Assembly (NCBI GenBank): GCA_013041835.1
Contig: JABDRH010000139.1
Location: forward strand, 1-10,342
DNA: 10,342 nt
Direction of reading: 5' to 3'
DNA from: Desulfatitalea sp.
Lineage (GTDB): Bacteria > Desulfobacterota > Desulfobacteria > Desulfobacterales > Desulfosarcinaceae
Shown: piece after piece, positions 1 to 5,175 of the stretch
Layout: each line of letters starts with the position of its first letter
Position numbering within the stretch: position 1 is the first letter of the stretch
Program-made: the position numbers and the translations under genes
The notes under the pieces: generated by a model
The model's input: only the letters and a program-made list of their open reading frames with translations
Databases searched by the model: none
Told to the model about the DNA's origin: nothing

Positions 1-503
1 AGGTCATCGTCAACTTTCTCGACGGCGATCCCGACCGGCCCATTGTCACCGGCCGGGTCTATCACGGGTCGAACCTGCCGCCCTACGACCTGCCGGGGGA
101 AAAAACCAAAAGCACCATCAAGTCCAACTCCACCAAGGACGGCGGGGGCAACGCCAATGAAATCCGCTTCGAGGATCTGAAGGACTCGGAAGAGTTTTAC
201 ACCCGCGCGGCCAAGGACCAGAAGGACGTCATCGAAAACAACATGACCACCGAGGTCAGGAACAACCAGGTCATCGATGTGGAAAACGACCGCACCGTGA
301 CCGTGGCCTCGGGCAATGAAACGGTGACCATCGAAAACGGTCAACGCGACATATCGGTCAAGGCAAATGAAACCCATGCCAACGAGGCCGATTTCAAACA
401 CGATGTGAGCGGCGGCTACACCCTCAAGGTCAGCGGCAGCATCACCATCGAAGCCTCTGAGACGGTGACCATTAAAGGGGCCAAGGTCATTATCAATCAG
501 TAA
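1..503 (+). CDS. vgrG: VgrG-family type VI secretion tip protein, C-terminal part (5' truncated by window edge)
   Basis: The open frame enters from the left edge (first full codon at 3) and gives 166 residues before TAA at 501-503. The first visible residues (VNFLDGDPDRPIVTGRVYHG) match the end of the gp5-like OB-fold of VgrG. They are followed by the 'N(E)IRFEDLKDSEEFYTRAAKDQ' type of transition, then a Thr/Val/Asn/Glu-rich repetitive stretch (TVTVASGNETVTIENG..., ITIEASETVTIKG) expected for the gp5 C-terminal triple-stranded beta-helix needle. VgrG trimers form the puncturing spike of the type VI secretion system and carry effectors. This copy ends about 25 residues after the last clear repeat, so no C-terminal effector extension is present; any cargo would bind non-covalently. 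An internal ATG at 243 is not the true start. A phage or contractile-injection spike protein is the alternative; the DPDRP(I/V)VTGRVYH motif favours VgrG. Confidence 0.88.
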   Translation, partial: VIVNFLDGDPDRPIVTGRVYHGSNLPPYDLPGEKTKSTIKSNSTKDGGGNANEIRFEDLKDSEEFYTRAAKDQKDVIENNMTTEVRNNQVIDVENDRTVTVASGNETVTIENGQRDISVKANETHANEADFKHDVSGGYTLKVSGSITIEASETVTIKGAKVIINQ

Positions 504-559
504 AAATCCGTCTGGGTAGGATGGATTTTCGAGGTGACCCATTAAATGCCGGCCATAAC

Positions 560-586
560 AGAATATCTCGATATTCTTTAATTTTT
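560..586 (+). terminator. Probable intrinsic terminator of vgrG
   Basis: A 7-bp perfect stem, AGAATAT (560-566) with ATATTCT (571-577), closes a CTCG tetraloop and is followed on the + strand by the T-rich tract TTAATTTTT (578-586). It lies about 57 bases after the vgrG stop. The stem is AT-rich, so it may be weak. In the minus direction no T-tract follows it, so it would not serve ahbA. The rest of 504-646 shows no gene; a second small inverted repeat (ACAC 611-614 / GTGT 621-624) followed by ATTTATTTTT could be a back-up terminator on the same strand. Confidence 0.5.
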
Positions 587-646
587 GTGCCTTGCCGGGT
601 GATCGCCTCAACACCTAAAAGTGTCAATTTATTTTTGCGCGAACCC

Positions 647-1099
647 TTACAAATCAAACTGCGCCCGGATCTTAAACACCTTGGTGGCCGGCAGGTCGAG
701 GATGGTGTCGACGCCGGTCTCTTCGGCGATGCGCGCCAGATTGGCCGCGATCTCTTCTCGGGAACGGGAGATGAAAGTGAACCAGACGTTGAAGGCATTA
801 TCGCGCTGGTAGTTGTGGGTGACGCCAGGATAGCGGTTGACCACCCGGGTGAAATGGTCGATTTTTTCTTCGGGCACGCGTGCGGCGCACAGTGTGCTGA
901 CAAAGCCCACTTTGCCGGGCACAAAGTTGGCGCCGATGCGGCGGATGATGCCCTCTTTTTTGAGACGGGAAATCCGTTCCATTACCTGGGCCTCGTCCAG
1001 GCCCAACTCATCGGCAATCACGGCAAAGGGACGCGGTTCAATGGGAAAATTGGACTGAATGCGGTTGAGTATGACTTTGTCCGTGTCGTCCATCGGCAA
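647..1099 (-). CDS. ahbA: Siroheme decarboxylase subunit, AhbA-like (Lrp/AsnC fold)
   Basis: 150 residues. Residues 5-57 form an AsnC/Lrp-type winged helix-turn-helix (DDTDKVILNRIQ, then LGLDEAQVMERISRLKKEGIIRRIGA). Residues 60-150 form the ligand-binding domain, with the GVTHNYQR motif at 92-99 followed by NVWFTFI, and the ending ATKVFKIRAQFDL. The THNYxR...(Y/F)N(V/I)WFT pattern is characteristic of the AhbA/NirD-type half of siroheme decarboxylase, whereas AhbB/NirL-type proteins usually have HCYxR. AhbA and AhbB together convert siroheme to 12,18-didecarboxysiroheme in the alternative haem pathway of sulfate reducers; the protein is cytoplasmic. The start is the TTG at 1099: an AGGAG at 1113-1109 sits 9 nt upstream of it, but 15 nt from the ATG two codons in. 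No ahbB is adjacent. A genuine Lrp transcription factor is the alternative, but the haem-type motif argues against it. Confidence 0.8.
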   Translation of the reverse strand: MPMDDTDKVILNRIQSNFPIEPRPFAVIADELGLDEAQVMERISRLKKEGIIRRIGANFVPGKVGFVSTLCAARVPEEKIDHFTRVVNRYPGVTHNYQRDNAFNVWFTFISRSREEIAANLARIAEETGVDTILDLPATKVFKIRAQFDL

Positions 1100-1108
1100 G
1101 GTGATTTG

Positions 1109-1113
1109 CTCCT
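1109..1113 (-). promoter_or_regulatory. Ribosome binding site selecting a TTG start for ahbA
   Basis: On the minus strand AGGAG lies 9 nt before the TTG at 1099-1097 and 15 nt before the ATG at 1093-1091. The spacing therefore favours the TTG codon, which adds two residues to the product. A TTG start would lower translation. Confidence 0.6.
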
Positions 1114-1213
1114 TTATCGCTTACGCTTTTTGCGCCAGGGACACCACATTGCATTTGCGGGACCGTGGATCATCGAATTCACAGAAAAAAGGGTGAGTGC
1201 ATCACAACACTCC

Positions 1214-1249
1214 AAAAAAAAGGGGCCCTGCCAGTACCGCAGGGCCCCT
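1214..1249 (-). terminator. Strong intrinsic terminator of dsrC
   Basis: An 11-bp perfect stem (GGGGCCCTGC at 1222-1231 with GCAGGGCCCC at 1239-1248, plus the A1221/T1249 pair) closes a 7-nt loop. On the minus strand it is followed directly by a run of eight U residues (A-run at 1214-1221 on the + strand). It starts about 26 bases after the dsrC stop. The GC-rich stem plus U8 is a textbook Rho-independent terminator and should largely insulate ahbA from dsrC transcription. In 1100-1213 I see no clear ahbA promoter; a small inverted repeat GAGTG (1195-1199) / CACTC (1208-1212) lies there. Confidence 0.93.
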
Positions 1250-1274
1250 CCTTGAAATCTGATGTCGGATTGGA

Positions 1275-1592
1275 TTAGACGCAGCCGGTCGGTTTGGGCA
1301 GCCCCGCCATTTTGCATGCGCCCTTGCCCGGTCCGGAAGGGAACAGCTCGTAAATGTGTTTCAGTTTGAAACCCGTAACTTTGGAAAGAACGCGCACCAT
1401 GGGGGCGATTCCGTTCTTTTCATAGTACTCGCGGAGCACATCGATCACTTTCTGATGCTCTTCGTTCAGCTCATCGATACCCTCCTGCTGCTTGACATAC
1501 TGAACCCATTCCTGGGCCCAATTCTTGTAATCATCGATGAACCCATCTTCGTCCACGCTAAACGATTTTCCACCAAATTCAACGGTCGGCAT
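1275..1592 (-). CDS. dsrC: DsrC, dissimilatory sulfite reductase-associated sulfur carrier (TusE/DsrC family)
   Basis: The 105-residue product is the full family length. It starts MPTVEFGGKSFSVDEDGFI and has the helical middle part (NWAQEW...EHQKVIDVLREYY...GIAPMVRVLSK). It ends with the flexible C-terminal arm carrying both redox cysteines, Cys93 (GKGACKMAG) and the penultimate Cys104 (PTGCV). This CX10C spacing is diagnostic for true DsrC rather than TusE-like paralogues with one cysteine. DsrC receives the sulfur from sulfite reduced by DsrAB as a trisulfide between these cysteines, which is then re-reduced, classically by DsrMKJOP. It is cytoplasmic. The start is ATG at 1592 with AGGAGGAG five bases upstream, a strong site. 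A near-consensus promoter upstream and a strong terminator downstream make it a likely highly expressed single-gene transcript, as is usual for dsrC away from dsrAB. Confidence 0.96.
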   Translation of the reverse strand: MPTVEFGGKSFSVDEDGFIDDYKNWAQEWVQYVKQQEGIDELNEEHQKVIDVLREYYEKNGIAPMVRVLSKVTGFKLKHIYELFPSGPGKGACKMAGLPKPTGCV

Positions 1593-1669
1593 TTAAACTC
1601 CTCCTTTGCCATGTATTTTATGGTTCCTGGCTGGGCAGCCTTTGCTATTCATAATTGTCAAAGGTTTTC

Positions 1670-1698
1670 CTAATATCGAATAGGTACTGGGTTGTCAA
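1670..1698 (-). promoter_or_regulatory. Sigma-70-type promoter of dsrC
   Basis: On the minus strand a perfect -35 box TTGACA (1698-1693) is separated by exactly 17 nt from TATTAG (1675-1670), a 4/6 match to the -10 box. Transcription would start near 1663, giving a leader of about 70 nt before the dsrC ATG at 1592. The surrounding 1593-1758 stretch is AT-rich and holds no gene. No convincing terminator for the upstream operon was seen in it, so some readthrough into dsrC is possible. Confidence 0.75.
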
Positions 1699-1758
1699 CA
1701 CGAAATCAATGCGACCTTAAAGGCTCGGGTACCCGTTCCAATCCATTGAGATGGGTTT

Positions 1759-2604
1759 CTAATATTCACGGGGCGTTTGATTCACCTCGGCCAGTGTGAA
1801 TACCGGGCCGTCTTTGCAGACCAGTTCCCGGCCGATACCGCAGCGGCCGCACATGCCGATGCCGCATTTCATGCGGTTTTCCAGCGATAAAATAATATGA
1901 TCGTGATCATAGCCCAGTGTTTCAAGCACCGGTTGGGTAAACTTGATCATGATGGGCGGTCCACACACGATGGCGTAACTGTCGGCATCGCCCTGGGGCG
2001 CCTTTTGTTCGGTGATCGGCGGCACGAAGCCGACGTTATATTTCCAGTCCGGATCATCGGTGCCGTCCACGGTGATATGCACGTTGATGTCGTCACGCTT
2101 TTCCCATTCGATGAGTTCGTCCTTGTAGAGCAGCATGCCGGGCGTACGTGCGCCGTAAACCACGGTGATGTCCTTAAATTTAGATCGATTGGCCGGATCG
2201 AGCATGTAGATGATGGACGAGCGCAGCGTGGTAAAGGCGAAACCGCCGCCCACGATGAGCACGTTCTTGCCTTCGAGCATTTCCCAGGGATACCAGTTGC
2301 CCAGGGGGCCGCGAACCCCCATGATGTCGCCCACCTTCATGTTGTGCAGGTGCGTGGTGACCACGCCGGCCTTGTTGACGGTAAATTTGATGAAGCCTTT
2401 TTCCACCGGGGACGAAGCGATGCCGATGGGGATTTCCCCAACACCGGCAATGGACAGCTCGGCAAACTGGCCGGCTTTATAGGCGAAACGCGCTTCGTCA
2501 TCCGGATCGAGGAAGACGAATTTAAAGGTTTTCAGGCTGCGATCTTCGCTCTCCACGATAATATCATCGATGCGAACCGGATAGGGCAGATATGGGTTTT
2601 CCAC
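1759..2604 (-). CDS. FlxA-like FAD/NAD(P)-binding oxidoreductase subunit with C-terminal iron-sulfur motif
   Basis: 281 residues from GTG at 2604. An FNR/dihydroorotate-dehydrogenase-B-type FAD domain comes first (AGQFAEL at about 44-50, IGIASSP at 60-66, VRGPLGNWYP at about 97-106). It is followed by an NAD(P) domain (VLIVGGGFAFTTLRS at about 115-129, IVCGPPIMI at about 212-220). The protein ends with a cysteine motif, C247-x4-C252-x2-C255-x7-C263, as in the [2Fe-2S] site of PyrK/NfnA-like subunits. It is cytoplasmic and is expected to exchange electrons between NAD(P)H and the iron-sulfur partners encoded upstream; by family and context it matches FlxA of Flx-Hdr complexes. NADH versus NADPH preference cannot be read from the sequence. 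It is the last gene of the operon, 62 nt after its neighbour. An upstream in-frame GTG at 2679 would add 25 residues without family resemblance and was rejected. Confidence 0.88.
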   Translation of the reverse strand: MENPYLPYPVRIDDIIVESEDRSLKTFKFVFLDPDDEARFAYKAGQFAELSIAGVGEIPIGIASSPVEKGFIKFTVNKAGVVTTHLHNMKVGDIMGVRGPLGNWYPWEMLEGKNVLIVGGGFAFTTLRSSIIYMLDPANRSKFKDITVVYGARTPGMLLYKDELIEWEKRDDINVHITVDGTDDPDWKYNVGFVPPITEQKAPQGDADSYAIVCGPPIMIKFTQPVLETLGYDHDHIILSLENRMKCGIGMCGRCGIGRELVCKDGPVFTLAEVNQTPREY

Positions 2605-2609
2605 GAGTT

Positions 2610-2614
2610 CCTCC
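2610..2614 (-). promoter_or_regulatory. Ribosome binding site fixing the GTG start of the FlxA-like gene
   Basis: GGAGG on the minus strand ends 5 nt before the GTG at 2604-2602. The protein then begins (M)ENPYLPYPVRID, the usual N-terminus of this subunit family. The upstream GTG at 2679 overlaps the preceding gene. Confidence 0.75.
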
Positions 2615-2666
2615 GTTGACAGGATGTAGCTGGGCGCTGTTGTCGGACTAAAGTTGGGATGTGCCT

Positions 2667-3722
2667 CTAGACCGCACACTTGGCGGCGTCACCCACGTTG
2701 TTCATCAATGCGCTGACCTTGCGAATGTCGATATTGACCGGGCACTGGCGCACACAGCGGCCGCAGCCGACGCACATGATCCCTGCGTTGTATTTGTCCA
2801 CGAAATATTTCAACTTGTGCATGAAGCGCTGCCGCGTGCGTTTCACCTTGGTATCCCGGGGGTTATGGCCGGTGGTGTGCATGGTGAAAAGGGGAAACAT
2901 GCAGCTATCCCAGTTGCGCATGCGCACCCCCTTGTTGCCTTGCGCTTCATCCTGGATATCGAAACACCAGCAGGTGGGGCAAGAGAACGTACAGGTGCCG
3001 CAGTTGATGCAGGCAAAGGCGATATCTTCCCAGATATCGGCGTTGTAAAGCGCCATGGGGTCGGCCGCGGCGAGGCTGTCGGTGACGATGGCCGTCGTGA
3101 TCGCGGCTTCGGCGGCCGTTTTGGCTTTTTCGACAGCCGCGTCGCCGTCCGCACTCTGGTTGAACCCCGCGGCGGTCATCAGTTTCTCCCCTTTGTCGGT
3201 GAGCACTTTGGCCAGAAAGTGGTCGTGCTGATCCACCAGCAGGACATCGAGCCCCTCTTCATGGAATGGACCGCTGCCGGTAGTGGTGCAAAAACAGGTG
3301 CCGCCGGGTGCATCGCAGGCCAGGCCCACAAAGGTGCTGGCGTTGTAAAGGTTGAGCCAGTAGGGATCTTTGAATGCATCGGTGTCGAAATTCATCTTCA
3401 CCAGGGTCAGCGCCTTGGCATCGCAAGGACGGATGCCGATCACGGCGCGGGGCGAATAGTCCTTGTCCACCTCCCTGGCAATGTGACCTTCGGGGTCGTT
3501 GCCGTCCAGGGAATAGGCCAGCAGGGTCTCGGATTGGGGGAAGACCAGGTTTTTGGGCGACAATCGCGTGTTCTGAAAAGCAAGATCGGGCGCTTGGCCG
3601 GCGGCCAGTTCCTGGAAGCCGTGGGACGTCTTGTCCTTGACCGGCCCGAAGAGCCGGTAGCCGCCGCGTAGTTTGTCCAGGCCCGCGGCCAGATCGCTTT
3701 TTTCGATTTTGATGACCTTCAT
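2667..3722 (-). CDS. 4Fe-4S dicluster subunit, FlxB/AsrA-like
   Basis: 351 residues from ATG at 3722, preceded by an AAGG-containing site with a 5-nt gap; the frame is open further upstream to 3800 but would overlap the neighbouring gene and lacks family support. The N-terminal half has the motifs GIRPCDAKAL (about 96-105) and GLACDAPGGTCFC (about 133-145), typical of AsrA-like or hydrogenase-beta-like electron transfer proteins. The C-terminal half has two ferredoxin motifs: C238-x2-C241-x2-C244-x3-C248, extended by C251 and C253 (CPTCWC), and C317-x2-C320-x2-C323-x3-C327. No signal peptide or membrane segment is seen, so it is cytoplasmic. It probably wires the FlxA-like flavoprotein to the Hdr/MvhD subunits. 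It shares the CPxCxC extension with the 315-aa neighbour, so the two are likely related. It has no CCG domain, so it is not HdrB. Exact Flx lettering is inferred. Confidence 0.8.
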   Translation of the reverse strand: MKVIKIEKSDLAAGLDKLRGGYRLFGPVKDKTSHGFQELAAGQAPDLAFQNTRLSPKNLVFPQSETLLAYSLDGNDPEGHIAREVDKDYSPRAVIGIRPCDAKALTLVKMNFDTDAFKDPYWLNLYNASTFVGLACDAPGGTCFCTTTGSGPFHEEGLDVLLVDQHDHFLAKVLTDKGEKLMTAAGFNQSADGDAAVEKAKTAAEAAITTAIVTDSLAAADPMALYNADIWEDIAFACINCGTCTFSCPTCWCFDIQDEAQGNKGVRMRNWDSCMFPLFTMHTTGHNPRDTKVKRTRQRFMHKLKYFVDKYNAGIMCVGCGRCVRQCPVNIDIRKVSALMNNVGDAAKCAV

Positions 3723-3741
3723 AGTTGCCTTCTCGTCCGTT

Positions 3742-4689
3742 TTATTTGATGAAATCTTCGGGGTCGTTGGCCTTGTAAACGTCCAGGGCCGGACGCGCAT
3801 CGGGGGACAGGCCGGCTTCCCAACCGTAGAGGTCCAGACAGTCCTTGTTCAGCTTTTTGGTCAGCAGGCGCATATTGATGCCCACCGGACAGGCCCGTTC
3901 ACACGCGCCGCAATCGGTGCAACGGCCGGCGCAGTGGTAGGCGCGCAGGAAATGAAACGTGCGTACATCCATGGGGTCCTGGCTTTTGCCCACCCACTGG
4001 GGCTTGGACTCATCCACGAAACAGGTGGGGCAGTAACACAACGGGCACGCATTGCGGCAGGCGTAGCAGCGGATGCACGGCGCGAGCAGCTCATCGAAAA
4101 AGCGCCAGCGCGCGTCGGGCGTCATGGCCTCGATGGCGGCCACGTCGGCATACTGATCCACACCGTTTTGCTCGGGCACCGGGTCGGCCACCATCTCATC
4201 GTGGATCACCGGGTTGCGGTGCACGCAAACGGCGCAGTTCTGTTGCAGCACATCCATCTTGGCAAAGGTCTGTTCACCGTTTCGGGTCGCAACGGTCACG
4301 GCGTCATCGGTTTCGCTCACCGATTGGATATCGCCTTCCACCATTGCGTTGATCTTGCGTCTGTCGATCATGCCCAGACAGGGGACGCCGATGATCACGA
4401 GTTGCTCGCGCTGGATTTTATTCTCCGTAATGTGGGTAACGATATTGCGCGAGTCGCACCCCTTGGCCACGATGCCGATCTTTTCCTTGCGGTTGGTCAG
4501 GTAGTGGGTCAGGTTGATCCCGCAGTTGCTGTCCCACACCAGTTGATTCACCGCTTCGGGTTGGGTGATAACGCACGGCTCGTTCATCAGGGGCATGGAG
4601 CCCTTGCGAAAGCCGATGACCATCTCCACCCGGCACTCCTTGAGCAGTCGCTGAGCAATCTGCTGGATATTCTCTGTGTATGTCGACAT
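3742..4689 (-). CDS. FrhB/FlxC-like 4Fe-4S electron-transfer subunit
   Basis: 315 residues. The N-terminal part resembles the F420-hydrogenase/dehydrogenase beta-subunit family: VAKGCDSRNI at about 74-83, IIGVPCLGM at 99-107, and an NCAVCVHRNP motif at 151-160. The second part holds two ferredoxin motifs: C205-x2-C208-x2-C211-x3-C215, with C218, C220 and C223 following (CPLCYCPTC), and C257-x2-C260-x2-C263-x3-C267 (CTDCGACERACPV). It is cytoplasmic, with no signal peptide. It likely carries electrons between the flavoprotein and the MvhD/HdrA subunits, possibly with a flavin in the FrhB-like part. Its ATG lies only 2 nt after the mvhD stop, and its Shine-Dalgarno-like AAGG lies inside the end of mvhD, so its translation is probably coupled to completion of the selenoprotein. 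The substrate is not evident. Confidence 0.8.
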   Translation of the reverse strand: MSTYTENIQQIAQRLLKECRVEMVIGFRKGSMPLMNEPCVITQPEAVNQLVWDSNCGINLTHYLTNRKEKIGIVAKGCDSRNIVTHITENKIQREQLVIIGVPCLGMIDRRKINAMVEGDIQSVSETDDAVTVATRNGEQTFAKMDVLQQNCAVCVHRNPVIHDEMVADPVPEQNGVDQYADVAAIEAMTPDARWRFFDELLAPCIRCYACRNACPLCYCPTCFVDESKPQWVGKSQDPMDVRTFHFLRAYHCAGRCTDCGACERACPVGINMRLLTKKLNKDCLDLYGWEAGLSPDARPALDVYKANDPEDFIK

Positions 4690-4691
4690 GA

Positions 4692-5123
4692 TTAGGCTAC
4701 CTTGGCTTCTTTCTTCACAAAGCGTTCATTGGGGCCCAAGGCTTTGACCTTGGCCGTGATTTCACGAACCACGGAGACGAACTTGGTGGATTCGGCCGAG
4801 GAGATCCACGAAAAGTGCAGACGGTCCGGTTCGATCCCCATATGTTCCAACAAGTTTTTCATCAAGACGAATTTCCGGCGCGCGTGGTAATTACCTTCCA
4901 GGTAATGGCATTCGCCGGGATGTCACCCGGAAACCCACACGGCGTCGGCCCCTTCGCGCAGAGCGGCGAGGGCGAACTTGGGGCTCATGCGCCCGGTGCA
5001 GGGGATGCGCACCACCCGGATGCTGGGCGGATACTCCATGCGGCTGACACCGGCCAGGTCGGCGGCCCCATAGCTGCACCAGTTGCACAGAAAACTTACG
5101 ATTTTCGGTTCCCAATCACTCAT
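4692..5123 (-). CDS. mvhD: MvhD/FlxD-like electron-transfer subunit, selenoprotein (Sec67 at in-frame UGA)
   Basis: 143 residues when the TGA at 4925-4923 is read as selenocysteine. The N-terminal part shows the MvhD hallmarks FLCNWCSYGAADLAG (C13, C16), RIPCTGRM (C42), and ADAVWVSG-U67-HPGECHY (C72). The family normally has cysteine exactly at the UGA, in the motif GCHPG(D/E)CHY. The frame continues intact for 76 codons after the UGA with typical MvhD sequence (YLEGNYHARRKFVLMKNLLEHMG, broken here as YLEGNYHARRKF then VLMKNLLEHMG) to TAA at 4694-4692. A bacterial SECIS hairpin lies directly downstream of the UGA. MvhD binds a [2Fe-2S] cluster and delivers electrons to HdrA. The start is ATG at 5123, with GGAG 8 nt upstream. 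The gene follows hdrA by 52 nt and precedes the FrhB-like gene by 2 nt. A simple nonsense mutation is the alternative, but the exact Cys/Sec position and the hairpin argue against it. Confidence 0.92.
4875..4918 (-). promoter_or_regulatory. Bacterial SECIS element in the mvhD coding sequence
   Basis: Reading the mRNA after UGA, a lower stem CCGGCG (nt 5-10 after the UGA) pairs perfectly with CGCCGG (nt 43-48). An upper stem AUUACC (nt 17-22) pairs perfectly with GGUAAU (nt 28-33). The apical loop is UGGAA (nt 23-27), with G at its second position. Bacterial SECIS elements are known to need a short apical loop with a G in the first two positions, a stem of at least 4 bp and roughly 16-37 nt from UGA to loop; here the distance is 22 nt. 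On the window the upper hairpin occupies 4890-4906 and the lower stem arms 4875-4880 and 4913-4918. Confidence 0.88.
4923..4925 (-). other. In-frame UGA selenocysteine codon (Sec67 of MvhD)
   Basis: TCA on the + strand reads TGA in the mvhD frame, at codon 67, between VWVSG and HPGECHY. This is the position of a conserved cysteine in MvhD proteins. The base after UGA is C, and the SECIS hairpin starts five bases on. Confidence 0.9.
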
Positions 5124-5175
5124 TGTATCGACTCCGTTGCAGTATGTTGATGAATAGGCTCTACCCGACGACGGG

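Noticed and set aside
521..1255. Long + strand open frame opposite ahbA, and similar long + strand frames opposite the operon (for example 6037-7416 and 7909-9135)
   Set aside because: They are antisense shadows produced by high GC codon bias; their products have no recognisable motifs while the minus-strand products do.
2605..2679. N-terminal extension of the FlxA-like protein from a GTG at 2679
   Set aside because: It overlaps the end of the preceding gene, its 25 residues do not resemble the family, and a GGAGG sits 5 nt before the GTG at 2604.
3723..3800. N-terminal extension of the FlxB/AsrA-like protein to 3800
   Set aside because: It would overlap the 3' end of the 315-aa gene and adds a low-complexity basic stretch; ATG at 3722 with an AAGG site and family-like MKVIKIEK start is better.
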